This document shows, piece after piece, positions 53,398 to 64,000 of a stretch of 64,000 nucleotides of DNA. This stretch comes from Cladophialophora immunda (Eukaryota > Ascomycota > Eurotiomycetes > Chaetothyriales > Herpotrichiellaceae), in the NCBI RefSeq assembly GCF_000835495.1, contig NW_015622542.1, positions 1,262,485-1,326,484 on the forward strand, in the 5' to 3' direction. Below the pieces are notes generated by a model. The model saw only the letters and a program-made list of their open reading frames with translations, searched no databases and was not told the DNA's origin. A program made the position numbers and the translations under genes. The stretch's first letter is position 1. Every line of letters begins with the position of its first letter.

Positions 53398-54975
53398 TTA
53401 TGCTGTGAGGAATTCGGTATGCTTACTAGGCAACTCGTCCTCCGGCAGCAGCTTCAGGGCCTCTTCTCGCCGTTCGATGGTCGGGTCCTTGTTCGTCTCG
53501 ACCTGCGAGTAAAGCTGCGCGATGGAGGCGCGGGGCAGCCGGACTTTCTGGAACGTTTCGAGCAGGTCGGAGACAGATAATGGCGCTGGGGGAGCCGACT
53601 TTGTGTCCCGCTGTGAGTGCCCGGTCGATGCGGTAGCGGTAGCTGTAGCGGTGGTGTTCGCGGCCGTATGATCCCCGACGGCAAAGTCCTCAAAGAGCAC
53701 GCCCAGCGCCGCGGCGTCCTCGATCGCGTTGACGGCGCCGAACCCGCGATGCGGCAGCATGGGGTGCGACGCGTCGCCGATGACGACGAGCTTGCCGCGC
53801 TGGCAGTTGGGCAAGGGGTCGCGCTCCGCACACCGCCACAGCGGTAGGATGGTGTTGCTGCTGCTGCTGCTGCCGCCGCCGCTGCCGCCAGCCATGTCGC
53901 AGAGGCGGAGCAGCGCCGGGTGGAATCCCGCCATGGCGGCGCGCAGGTCGGCCGGCGACACGCGCTGTTGCTGGCTCCGCTGGGCGGACTCACCCGGCGC
54001 CGGCGCCCGCTCCACGTACATGCCAAAGTTCTGCAGCGTGTTCGCCCGGCACGGGTACCGCACCAGCCACCGCTGCCGGTCCGCGTGCAGGTAGAACGAG
54101 CAGTGGCCCTCGCCGTACCGCTGGAGCAGCGGCGCCGTGAGCGGATCCGCGAGGATCTCGCGCGTCGGGATCAGGAACCGGATCACCGTGCTGTTGGTCG
54201 CGCGCGGCGCCACCGCCGGCGGGTTAGCCTCGTGGCCGCCCGGCAGCACATGCGAGGCGGCCCTCGAGTGCACGCCGTCGGCGGCGACGACGAGGTCGAC
54301 CGCGGGTTCCCAGCCGTCCTCCGTCGTCGTCTCGGCGACCCTGACCCGCCCGGTCTCCGCGTCGTAGTCCACCGCGGTGCAGGACGTGCGCAGCTCGGCG
54401 GGCCTCCCGGCCCCGTCGGGACCGGTCGCCAACGCCCGCAGTGCGGCGTGCAGGTCGACGCGGTGCGCGAACAGGTACGGCGCCCCGTACTCGGCCGCGA
54501 AGTTGGTGCGGTCCGTGGGCGCCAGCTCCGCCAGCGTCGCGCTGTCGATGAACGTCTGGCCCAGGCGCGGGATGAGCCTGGCCGCGGCCTCTCTGGCGCC
54601 GTCCAGGCCCCACGACCGGAAGATCCTGACCGCGTGCGGCGCGAGCGTGATGGCCGCGCCGATCTCGTCGAGCAGCGCCGACCGTTCCAGGATCTAGAAA
54701 GGCATAAAAAGAATGAATTTGTTGCAGTTCCCCATTTTCAGTAGGTCCGCGTGCTCCCTCCCTCCTCCCCTTCCGTTTCCATCTGCTCTTGGTTTTCTTT
54801 TTCTTTGGGGGTTTCACCTGTTCGTATCGGGCGCTGGGAAAGAAATGGGGGCAATTCTTACCTTTACTCTGTGTCCGGCTCGACGGAGCGCGATCGCCGC
54901 GCAGAGGCCTGCGATTCCGGCGCCGACGACAAGGACAGATAGCTCCTTCGCCTGAGGCACAATGGCGCTCTCCAT
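53398..54975 (-). CDS. FAD-dependent monooxygenase (salicylate-hydroxylase-like)
   Basis: Group A flavoprotein hydroxylase of an aromatic or secondary-metabolite substrate. Exons 54975-54862 and 54693-53398 give 469 aa; the 168-bp intron (GTAAGA...TTTCTAG) is T-rich on the coding strand. The joined N-terminus has the FAD motif LVVGAGIAGLCAAIALRRAG, then VK-ILERSALLDEIGAAI. The NADPH/FAD region VVAADGVHSRA is present. The second FAD motif reads GDASHPMLPHRGFGAVNAIE, where most relatives have PYQGQG. A Gly/Ser run (GGSGGGSSSSSN) comes from the trinucleotide tract at 53854. Exon 2 is markedly GC-rich, with mostly G or C third codon positions, unlike the flanking genes. The substrate is unknown. 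Confidence 0.92.
53854..53884. repeat. CTG/CCG trinucleotide tract inside the monooxygenase
   Basis: Read on the minus strand it encodes GGGSSSSS. The same 31 bases occur at 29804-29834. It falls between conserved blocks, so it is probably a tolerated loop. Confidence 0.85.
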
Positions 54976-56006
54976 TGTTTGTCTTTTCTTTGGTGGACGT
55001 TGGGGAGATATAGCAATGGATTGCTTAGAAGTAGGATAGGAGAGCCTGGTTTTCAACACTGAAGGTCGCCTCCATTTGACGACTTTGCGTATGGTCGATA
55101 AGGAAGGGAGAAGCGTTTTACTCCGGCCAGGTCGTGCGTCTGCGTCAGCAGCCCAGACCGCAGGGCGCACATCATACGAGTTGCTCCGTACATAGAGCTG
55201 AAATAATATGGAGAAGCCAAGTGCCTGTTTGGGCAAACTGATAGACGGAAAGATGCCAAGGCCACCCACGGTGACCCCAGCATTGTGAGATGACACAAGG
55301 CTGCCGGCAGGCCTGACAGCTCGAACCTCAGCTGAGCTTTTCCACCTGTTTGTTGTTCTCGACTCCAGCGGAGCCTTCTCTTGGAGTGATCGAGCCTGAC
55401 CTCAACATACGAGTACGGGACCTGGTCGAAAGCGAGGCTAGGCCTGGGTTATTGGACGATCGCATCTATTTGGAGGTCTCGCTTGTTTATTATTAATTTG
55501 CTCGCCCCACCACTCCAGCCGTGACGGCTTTGGGACGATGGATACCAATATCGCCTTGTGGTGCCCAGCGAGCCGACATCCCGTGTTCAATGTCTCACTA
55601 TGAGTCCATGTGGTGACATGCTGGGTTTCCAGTCACTTGGTCGAGAACGGCGGGTAGCAAGCCTCTCCAGACTTGACTGGAACTCACACGGGATAGGTAG
55701 CTCGCAGTTCTGAAATTGATTACATAGGTCTTGCAACAAATACACGTAACACATCTGCATGGTTGCTGAAACGCATTTTATGGGAAGACATGGACAAGTT
55801 CATTTCGTAGGTTCCTTGTCGGGTGATGTCAGGAAATAAAGCCCTGTCATTGGGTGACGGCCCCCTGCGTCGATGACCTCGATAGTTGTGTACCAATCCG
55901 GCGCCGGTGATAATGAAATGCACATCCAAGAAGCATTTCCGAGTTCATACTCCACGGGTATCTTTGCCTTGCAGTTACCGTCCAAATTTCCTTCCTCCTG
56001 GTTCGT
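54976..56006. other. Intergenic 1 kb
   Basis: Promoter side of the monooxygenase and 3' side of the wall protein gene. The monooxygenase frame is open upstream to 55296 without family resemblance. Nothing else recognised. Confidence 0.5.
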
Positions 56007-56474
56007 TTACAGAACCAACGCCAACCCAGCCATAGCGACAGCACCCATTCCCGCAATCTTTCCGTTGACATTAGGGACGGCGGCACCAGTGAATGCAGAC
56101 GGGGCAGCAGAAGTCTTCGAGGCCTCCACGGAGGTAACGGGCGCAGAAGTCGTGAGCGCGACCGTGCTGGTGGCTTCAGTTGGCGCAGGGATCATGCTGG
56201 TGAAGTTGGAAGCCACGCTGTAGCTCACAGCTGTTGGAATGCCCCATGTCGAAGCGCCAGAGCTGTAGGTCGCAGTGTAGGATGTTGTGGATGTCCATTC
56301 GGACCAGGGGCCGCTGGACGTAGACACTTCGACGCTAGTAGTGGTTGCGTTCTCAGAGGCATAGGTGCACGACGTCCAGGTACTGTGCTCATTGGAAAAC
56401 GTCCAGGTGAACCCCCATGAGTCGGCAACGGCGCCGAGGGCGAAGAGCGCGGGAATGGCGAGGAAAGACTTCAT
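56007..56474 (-). CDS. Secreted Ser/Thr-rich protein, probable GPI anchor
   Basis: 155 aa. Signal peptide MKSFLAIPALFALGAVADS, then a Ser/Thr-rich middle (TTTSVEVSTSSGPWSEWTST) with two possible N-glycosylation sites (NATT, NFTS), and a C-terminal hydrophobic tail after a small-residue site (AAVPNVNGKIAGMGAVAMAG ending LALVL), the pattern of a GPI signal. Probably a cell-wall or plasma-membrane protein. Three Trp and one Cys lie near the mature N-terminus, and no known enzyme or CFEM domain is seen. The leader of the message (to about 56700) is CT-rich on the coding strand. Confidence 0.86.
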   Translation of the reverse strand: MKSFLAIPALFALGAVADSWGFTWTFSNEHSTWTSCTYASENATTTSVEVSTSSGPWSEWTSTTSYTATYSSGASTWGIPTAVSYSVASNFTSMIPAPTEATSTVALTTSAPVTSVEASKTSAAPSAFTGAAVPNVNGKIAGMGAVAMAGLALVL

Positions 56475-58455
56475 TGTTGGATAGGTCGAGATTCAGAGCA
56501 CACTCCAATCGATTTGTTTTGGTCGCGAGCAAAAGGTAGACAATGAGTGAAGAGGAGGAGTTGACGGGCGGAACGAAGGAGCGTGAGCTTTTACACAAGG
56601 ACAAACGAGCGACTGTGTAGACAACGATGGTGACAAACAAACAAAAGAAGAGGGTACGAAACTATAGCCGGGCGACAAACCTGATATAAAGGAGAGCCAC
56701 CAAACCTTGTGTCGTCGAGTCGAGCTAGGACAGAGCCTCGCACCACTCACCAGCTCATTGCTTGTGCTGTGGTGTGCTTGTTCCACCCCAAAGTGGTCCT
56801 CGACAGGGGTCCCAGGAAATTGGTGTTGCAAACTCAACGAACCGTCGATAGCACGCAATTTCAGAGCAGGCGAGTTTCCAAGGTCTGCATTTGCCGTGCA
56901 CAGAGTCTGCAACAGTGGTTGCGAGCCATCGAGAAGGTCATCGGATGCAGGAAAGCAGTGGAAGGTCTGTTCGTCTCTGGCGATGATGCCGGCTGACTGC
57001 TTTGTGGCGTCTGTTGATCATTGTTGGATTTCAAACCCTCGCCAAGTGGTTTCAGCCACCAGCGACAAAGCCACCGTCGGTTGGCGTCTCTTGGATCTGC
57101 GGGTGGGAGATCTTCTGCGCTCTTAGACTGCTTTTGAATCTGTGTATCTTTGGCTGTCGACACAATAATACGAGGCTCCAGGTGCATTTTAAAGGCATGG
57201 TTGATGTCTGACATGGTGCAGAAATGACTGGCCGCTGACAAACATCCTTGGCTGCCATGTGGGCGCAGTCACTTCAACACCCAGCGTCGACATGTAAACA
57301 ACCCATTGTCATGAACTCCCAACACCAAACACGCGTGAACTGACTTTCTACTTCAGGGGCTGCAATCGCTTCAATACCGACAATGCCATTGACTCGCTGA
57401 AACCTCCCCGTTCCATTGGAAAAGGTGATATTTCCTCCATGCTTCGAACCCCCGCTCGTTCCTGATGACGATGTCCATCATGCCGTTATCTGCCTGCTCT
57501 GCGTCCTGACCCCAGCAACCTGCTCCTCTGTCTCAGACCTCGAACCTCTTTGCGCTACACGGAAACCTGGCCTCTGATGACCGACTGCAATGTCGAATCG
57601 TCCTATCGAACGATCCTCGTCTCTTCCTTGTCTTCGAGCCCTCGGTGGACAAGAAATATGTGTCCTTGGAGGGGAAGATATTTTGCAGGACACATGCCAC
57701 ACACCTGTAGGGAAAACATGGGGAATGAGGAAGAGGCAAGAGGATGAACACGACCGATATCAGTATCTGCTAGAGTTCGGGCTTTGACGGCGCCATTGAA
57801 CCCATAGTAGATCCGTCTGCTGAGGACGAGTAGTAAGACAGCTCGAGAGGCCTTGGGTTCTGGAGGAGCAGTCGACCGTCGCTGCAAACAGGTGAGGGAC
57901 AACGGGAAATGACCAAGCGCCATCCTCTCGCCTCCTGTCCGATCGTCGGTCCATACCAAGCCATATAGGATCGATTGACTTCGCCAAACTCCTCAGAGTG
58001 CCTCGTCAAGAACCGAAGGGGCGAAGCACTCCAAAGCACAGGCTAGTTACATAGTTAATGCACGACATCTCAGTCCCACGGATGGCGTATCTGGGTGCGA
58101 AATGAACTTGAACGCGCTTGGGGGGCCTGATGAGGCTTGCCGCATAGGTAGTACGGCCGCTATATTATAGGCAGCTAGCCTCACCCCTTTTGTCTTCTCG
58201 ACCTGTAAACGACAACATGATTCCTAGTGAATAGAGCAACCCACGAATCTAAACATACAGTTGGTGAACATGATGTTTCATTTCCCATGTCGGGCATAAT
58301 ATCTACAGTTGCTGGCGTACATGCCACATCCAATCCTTGAGCCTGGCCTTGTCGACTTCGATATCCAGAGCGATCCGTAACCATAACCAACGCCGTTGTC
58401 CCACACATGGGGACAACTTTTCATTTTTAAAAGCCAGCACAGCTGTCTGATATCC
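56475..58455. other. Intergenic 2 kb
   Basis: Promoter side of the wall protein gene and 3' side of the membrane protein gene. Frames up to 139 codons on both strands overlap each other without motifs. No RNA gene or repeat recognised. Confidence 0.5.
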
Positions 58456-58958
58456 TCATACCTTGCCAGTCCTGGCACCGCCTCTCTTCGGGACAGTCCA
58501 AGGTTCCGGACACACAGTCTGGTAGGTAACAATGTCAGCGAGTTCCTGGCGGGTGTGAATGGGGTCGAGTCTCTTACCTCGCCTTCTGAGTAGGCCCAGA
58601 AATATACAACCACTCCAATGATGTAGTATAATGCCGCATTTGTTGATTGATACATGATGACTGCAGCCAGAGCAGACAAGGGATACACCACCAATCTTGC
58701 TTCCATGCTCCTATGGAGACCCGGCATCAACTTGACCACCGGAGCGAGTGGCCATTCCCAAGCGAGGGCAATGAATGCCAGAATCAAATTGATGATCTGC
58801 AATACGGGAAAGGGTTTGACAGCTCCGTCGAGGTTCTTGGTAAGGAAGTCCCAAAAGATCTTGGGCCAAAAGAAGCCCTCGAGGCTGGCGAGGACTTGAT
58901 ATGCAGCGGCAGTGAGGACGATGAGACGGGCCCAGTGGTTCTTGATGAGTTTGCCCAT
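58456..58958 (-). CDS. Small four-helix membrane protein, fungal family
   Basis: Exons 58958-58578 and 58518-58456, joined over a 59-bp intron (GTAAGA, CTGAC branch, ACCAG), give 147 aa. Hydrophobic segments lie at about residues 10-30 (ARLIVLTAAAYQVLASLEG), 52-70 (LQIINLILAFIALAWEW), 87-104 (RLVVYPLSALAAVIMYQS) and 107-123 (ALYYIIGVVVYFWAYS). The N-terminus MGKLIKNHWARLIV and the motif GFFWPKIFWDF look highly conserved. The short second exon ends VPKRGGARTGKV. I recall this as a conserved fungal family of unknown function (DUF7727-like, unchecked). Reading through the intron gives a longer but poor C-terminus. Confidence 0.85.
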
Positions 58959-61652
58959 GATGTCGAGGAGAAAGGACTTTGCGTTTCAAAGATATCGTGA
59001 TGGTCTGTCTGTGGTTGAAAAGGTCGAATAACCAAAAGACCGAAAAGTAAAGAATGGAAGTCGTCGTCCAGGAAAGTGATCGAAAGAAATGAGCACGCAG
59101 AACACGACGACCTGCGCCTGGAGATCACCGAAGGAGCATCAGGGTCGGCGAGGTATATGAGGAGTCTTGGTCAAGCAAAGCTTGGTCAATGCTTTCCTCC
59201 CCTTTGACAGGGAGGAATAGGTGATTTCGGTGAGGGTTCAGCCGGTATCAGCGTGTGTTTGGCAGTGTCTGACCAGGTCGACGGTGAGGGATCAGCAGTC
59301 AGAGGGGGAAGTATCAGGAGTCTGGAAAGAGGTGGTCCGGCAGTGTCTGAAGGCCCGAGTACTTGAGGTCGGTGGGTTGGCGCGTAAGAGATTGGTCGCA
59401 GATGTCGTCTCGCCGCAGAGTGGTTGAGGCGGTTCGGAGACAGAAAGTGTCACAGGTGTGGAGTTTGCGACAACTCGAACCACAAGCACCACAAGGGACA
59501 ACGTTGTAGGATTCACACCGATTTCTCGCGGTCCTCAGTGTTACTCACTTGAAAAGAAGTGCTGAGATGAAGAAACAATGGAAACATTCAGAGATGTAGC
59601 AGCTCGTGGGAAGATGTGCTTGTCTTCTGGTCAAGAGGCCGCGAGCTCACCGCGATCTACCGAGCACCCGACCAAAGCCAACCAGGTTTACCTTGACCGT
59701 TGACTACCAATGGGGCTATTGACTTAGTCCTAGATGCAGTGCAGCAATCGGAAACAAAATCAAGCAATAGTGCTGGCCCGTACCCGCCAGATCTGGTGAT
59801 ATTCCTCGCCATGAGGTTGTATGATTCGTGGAGCGGGTTGCCCAGTGCGGAGGGGAGCGCGGTGACTTGGTGATGGCGGGTGGGTTTAAGCGCCTGAAAA
59901 TAGAAGTCACAGCAGCAGACCATCTGCAGGGTGCAAGGCGCTGTCGAGATCTGGAATCCAACAAACCCATTGTTGCAGCGAAAGGAACGAGGTGTTGATG
60001 TGAGGTGGTGAGAGCAGCAGCGAATCGAGGGGCAGAATTAAGCACCGACATGGATGTGATGCGGGAGCTGCGGCGGGCGCTAAGGAGCCAAGCGAGTGAT
60101 TCGAGGGGGGCAGCAGCCAGTCAGAGGGGCGCCCGGGGAGGCTGATCCCTCGTCCCAGGCACGCCCAGCAGCTCTACGGTTGCCACCGGGGGCCACCGGG
60201 GCCACTGTCGGCCACTAACCTCTCCAGGCACATTCCAGGGCGCTTCGAAACGCTTCCTGATACGCTGGTCGGCTTCACTTTTCTCACTTTTCTCACTTTT
60301 CTCTCACTTTCGCTCTCACTTTGCTCTCACTTGACTTGCACCTGGCACTCGCCTTTCTCTTTCGGGCCAAAATTCCTGCCCAGGGATTCCCATCCCCAGC
60401 TCTCACTGCTGCTTTTCCCACATTCGGTTCTACAGCTTCGGGTCTTTTCTGGATGGGCTCGAGAGACGGTGTTGAGCTATATGCGTGACGGTATCCCGCC
60501 ATCACCGCTCTATCAGATAGTTCATCATGCCACGCCTCTCGCAGCGGTCATGCTCGCCCACGTTTCTTGTCCCCAACCTCCTCTTCCCACCTGTCAGATC
60601 AACTTCTCACCCATCGACCATCAAGTGGCTCTCGAGCTTCATCTTGTCTCCGGCGGCCGTTTCCCTGACCTTTTCTTCCTCGCCACCCAATAACCGCCCA
60701 GGCCCCTCGATCAGGTAAGACGCCGTTTCCCGGTGCCTGACCCCAGGGTCCATCTTGTGCCATTCAGACAGCCTCGCTTTGAGACTATGACCAGGGTTTC
60801 ATGCAGGTGGATGTTCCTTGGAGCTCCACCAATTCACCGACCGCCCGCAACTTACTTTTTGATCAAATCAATCTTGGATGGCTTCTATCGATTATCCCAC
60901 GAGGACGGGAAACCGCTTCGTTAGTCCTGTACAACACCCCGTTCTATGGCACAATCACATCTCTTTCCAGACTTTTGTCTCTTCTCCTCTACCGCAATGT
61001 GCCGCAAAGGAAACTTCTATACCTTGAGCACAGGCCGCAAATATCCCGTCTCCTAAACCTCCTTCCACTCCTGTTACAGGTCTTGTGCCAGATCGCGTGG
61101 GTTCCACCCCCAGCCTGTTTCGACCTCAACCCTCACCCATCTGCCATACTAATTCAGTCGTATTCCCCCTCTCCGATCCTCACCACTGCTCCAGACTGTC
61201 CTGTTTGAACTCCTGCTTCACCATTGCTACTCTCTGCGACACTGCGGAGCCTTGGCCATATCGAATCTAATCGACCAATTTGCCATCAGTACCAAACCCT
61301 CGTATGATCTACCGTGTGATCGGGTAGTCAAGACACCATATCTCGGGTTGCCAGTCTCCGGACATCAGCTTTATCCTATACCTCCTATCTGATCGGTCTT
61401 CTCATAAGCCTCAACTCGCGGCTTTGGTGTAAGCTTAATCTTCTGTCACTCGCAATCTTCATTCGACGCTCTTTTGGTCCTCAGCATATCCACAGCATAT
61501 CGTCCACGTTGCCACGACATACCTTTCTTGGCTCTCCTCAGACATGCAGACGAGATAGCCCTTGAGGAAGACAGGAACACTCCCCCCCCAACGATCTGAT
61601 CAGTAGATCATATCCCATTCCTTTTCAAATCATTTACACTCGAGCCCAAGTC
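58959..61652. other. Divergent intergenic 2.7 kb, long noxA leader side
   Basis: Between the membrane protein gene (-) and noxA (+). The half next to noxA (about 60270-61640) is CT-rich on the plus strand, as in fungal 5' UTRs, and contains several ATGs with short frames that would be uORFs if transcribed. The tandem CACTTTTCT repeat lies at 60275. No gene recognised. Confidence 0.5.
60275..60331. repeat. Tandem TCACTTTTC repeats
   Basis: Three exact 9-base TCACTTTTC units followed by three diverged units (TCTCACTTTCGC, TCTCACTTTGC, TCTCACTTG). It lies about 1.3 kb upstream of noxA in the CT-rich region. Confidence 0.85.
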
Positions 61653-63368
61653 ATGGCGACCCTCAAGTCTCATTTCGCTCCGAGCAAGATTGTTTTTTAC
61701 ATTCTATGGTGGGGATTTCACTGGGGTATATTCGCCATTGGATGGTAGGCGCCCCCAACAGCATGAGCAATATTGTCCACGACTAATACCCTTTTCAGGT
61801 GGAAGCAGGCAGAAGATCCACGTTTGGCCGGCCTCAACACTCTGACCTTCTCGGTATGGATATCGCGAGGAGCTGGTCTTGTCCTCTCTGTGGATGTCAT
61901 GCTCATCTTGCTGCCCATGTGCCGGAATTTCATGCGTTTCCTGAGACCAAAATTCAGGTGGTTGCCACTTGACGAAACACAATGGTTCCACAGACAATGC
62001 GCCTACGCCCTGCTGGTGTTCACGACCGTGCATGTTACCGCCCACTACGTCAACTTCTTCAACGTCGAAAAGAACCAGATCCGACCCGAGACGGCAATTC
62101 AGATTCATTACGCTCAGGCTGGTGGCATCACCGGTCACATTATGCTGCTGTGTATGTTGCTCATGTACACTACCGCCCACCAGAGGATTCGACAACAGTC
62201 TTTTGAGACCTTCTGGTACACCCACCATCTCTTCATTCCCTTCCTTCTGGCCATGTATACACACGCTGTGGGCTGTTTCGTACGAGACACAGCCCAGCCC
62301 TTCTCCCCATTTGCTGGAAAGATATTTTGGGCTCACTGCCTCGGCTACGAGGGCTGGCGATGGGAGCTTTGGTCTGGCGGCCTCTACCTGATCGAGCGAC
62401 TCTGGCGCGAAGTCCGTGCAAGACGGGAAACCAAGATCAGCAAGGTCGTCCGCCACCCTTACGATGCCATGGAAATCCAGTTCCAGAAACCCAGTATGAA
62501 GTACAAGGCGGGTCAATGGCTGTTCATCAATATCCCTGCCGTGTCGAGCCAACAGTGGCACCCTTTCACCATCACCTCGTGCCCATTTGACCCCTACATC
62601 TCGGTGCACGTCCGTCAGGTGGGTGACTGGACCAAAGCTGTGGGAGACGCATTGGGTTGCGGCCCCGCCCAGGCGAAGCAATTTGACGACCTGGACAAAG
62701 AGGGTATCTATGAGATTGCGTTGCAGCAGGGACAAGAGATGCCTGCCATCCGCATTGATGGACCTTACGGTGCACCCGCCGAAGACGTCTTTGACAATGA
62801 AATTGCTGTGCTCATCGGCACAGGTATTGGCGTCACGCCATGGGCATCCGTGCTCAAGCACATCTACAACATCCGCGCTGGACCTAACCCACCTAGACGT
62901 CTCAAGCGCGTTGAATTCCTCTGGGTCACCCGCTCCGTCGAGTCCTTCGAGTGGTTCCAAACGCTGCTCACGTCTCTCGAGCGACAATCCGCCGAAGCCG
63001 CCGAGAGTGTTGGCGGCCCCGAGTTCCTGCGCATCCACACATACCTGACGCAACGCGTCGACGCCAACACGGCAGCAAACATCTACCTCAACACGGTGGG
63101 CAATGCGGTCGATCCGCTGACCGCGCTACGCACGAAGACACAATTTGGCCGGCCCGACTTCAAGCGTCTTTTCGGCGCGATGAGGGACGGTCTCATGGAC
63201 CAAACGTATCTGGACGTGGGCAAGGAATCGTCCATCACGGCGCAAATGAAGGCCACCGTGGGTGTCTACTTCTGTGGACCCAACGCCGCGGCGAGAGAGA
63301 TCAAAACCGCCTGCAAAGCGACGAGCAACGATCTCGTCAAATTCCGGTTCTGGAAGGAGCATTTCTAA
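61653..63368 (+). CDS. noxA: NADPH oxidase NoxA (Nox1 type)
   Basis: Membrane flavocytochrome that moves electrons from NADPH through FAD and two hemes to oxygen, making superoxide for hyphal development. Exons 61653-61744 and 61799-63368 give 553 aa. The 54-bp intron has donor GTAGGC, branch GACTAATAC and acceptor TTCAG, and the splice restores FAIGWWKQAEDPRLAGL. Heme-ligand helices: FHRQCAYALLVFTTVHVTAH (about residues 94-113) and YTHHLFIPFLLAMYTHAVG (about 171-189). FAD motif HPFTIT near 284; NADPH motifs GTGIGVTPW near 370 and YFCGPNA near the end. C-terminus LVKFRFWKEHF. No EF-hand extension, so not NoxC; no N-terminal extension as in NoxB. Works with NoxR and Rac in known fungi. Confidence 0.96.
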
Positions 63369-64000
63369 AGCCTTGCGACCTAGACGTCTCGAAGGGTTCA
63401 GACTGGCTCTGGGCTTTCGGGGCTTGTTCACCCCGCAAGACCTTGGGATGTTGCAACTCGTTTTCTTTGGAGCAAGGAGGGGGAAAACCAAAGAGTATGG
63501 CCAGCGCCATGTTTTGGACCTTTGCTTTTCAGCAGTCATGTGAAGACGTCACCTTGAAGTGGGGGGGCCAAGCACATCCAGCCCCCCCTTGCTCGCGCAT
63601 TTCCTCTTCCGTCCTTTGGTGTTTTGGGATTCATGGGAAGAGTTGTCATGTACAGATTCAGAAGGTCTTTCTTTTACCTGGAGCTTTTTGTTTTTTTGAA
63701 GCGATCAACGATACGCCAGAGATACCACAGCATGCATCGTGGGGGTGTGCGAGACAGCAATGAAGCATCAGGCCAGACGGATCAACCCCGAAGCACTGCA
63801 ATTTGGCAGGCAGACAGGGCTCCGTGCCTGGATGCATGTATGTATACTATCAGGTTTACAGCCGTCGGTCCCCTTCCCTCGACACTGAGTGGGAGGTTCA
63901 GAGGAGAGAGAGAGAGAGAGGGAGGAGCGCGCGAGAGAGCGATCCGTCAAAGAGCGAGATGGAGACATTATATCCCAGCCTACTCGGTACTTTGTAGAAA
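63369..64000. other. 3' flank of noxA
   Basis: Downstream of noxA to the window end. Holds a GA repeat at 63901-63921. No gene recognised; a short minus-strand frame at 63768-63968 is made largely by that repeat. Confidence 0.55.
63901..63921. repeat. GA dinucleotide microsatellite
   Basis: GAGGAGAGAGAGAGAGAGAG run, followed by a broken GA/GC stretch to about 63940. Confidence 0.85.

Noticed and set aside
53920..54744. 274-codon Arg-rich frame antisense to the monooxygenase
   Set aside because: Long only because the GC-rich gene has few stop codons in other frames.
53398..61652. Secondary-metabolite cluster (monooxygenase, wall protein, membrane protein, noxA)
   Set aside because: No synthase, transporter or cluster regulator is near; the genes look unrelated.
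61704..63053. 449-codon open frame antisense to noxA
   Set aside because: Exact shadow of the conserved NoxA exon; its composition follows from NoxA codon usage and it has no own motif.

Overview
The window is nuclear DNA of a filamentous ascomycete (Pezizomycotina). Evidence: dense intron-poor genes; short introns (mostly 48-100 bp) with GTRNGT donors, CTRAY-type branch points and YAG acceptors; UTR-like CT-rich leaders; and a gene set typical of moulds (NoxA-type NADPH oxidase, DIM-5/Clr4-type H3K9 methyltransferase, fungal bZIP factors, Cch1 calcium channel, cnxABC-type molybdopterin locus). The class cannot be fixed from sequence alone; Eurotiomycetes is a guess. No rRNA, CRISPR array, convincing tRNA or intact transposon was seen.

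Layout. 1-9.4 kb: 3' part of an RS-rich low-complexity gene, tRNase Z (-), a bZIP factor (-). 9.4-15 kb: adjacent MoaA and MoaC genes (molybdopterin step 1), then an F-box protein (-). 17-21 kb: Gtr2/RagC GTPase (+), a tentative 76-residue gene (-), eIF2B gamma (+). 21-25 kb: AT-rich spacer with an 18-bp CACGTG palindrome, then the H3K9 methyltransferase (+). 26-32.7 kb: a second bZIP factor (-), a small conserved-looking protein (-), about 2 kb of apparently non-coding DNA. 32.8-41.6 kb: Cch1 (-) and a second F-box-like protein (-). 43.7-53 kb: PAF-acetylhydrolase-like esterase (+), Ran/Gsp1 (-), Nas2 proteasome chaperone (-), RhoGEF (+). 53.4-64 kb: GC-rich FAD monooxygenase (-), GPI-type wall protein (-), small membrane protein (-), NoxA (+).

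Most genes are unrelated housekeeping or signalling genes, not one cluster. Loose functional links: tRNase Z, Ran and Nas2 are core maintenance; Gtr2 and eIF2B gamma are both nutrient/translation control; Cch1, RhoGEF and NoxA are all components of polarised growth and stress signalling. MoaA and MoaC are the only clear same-pathway neighbours, and their junction is the most interesting point in the window: the MoaA stop codon lies inside a splice-donor consensus, in-frame joins to the MoaC ORF exist, and both ORFs carry presequence-like N-termini. Other points of note: a presequence-like reading frame lacking an AUG in front of tRNase Z; two 51-bp, stop-free, frame-preserving introns (in Gtr2 exactly within the P-loop, and in Cch1 just after an EF-hand); a bZIP basic region with Ile in place of the near-invariant Asn; and a duplicated segment inserted in the esterase.
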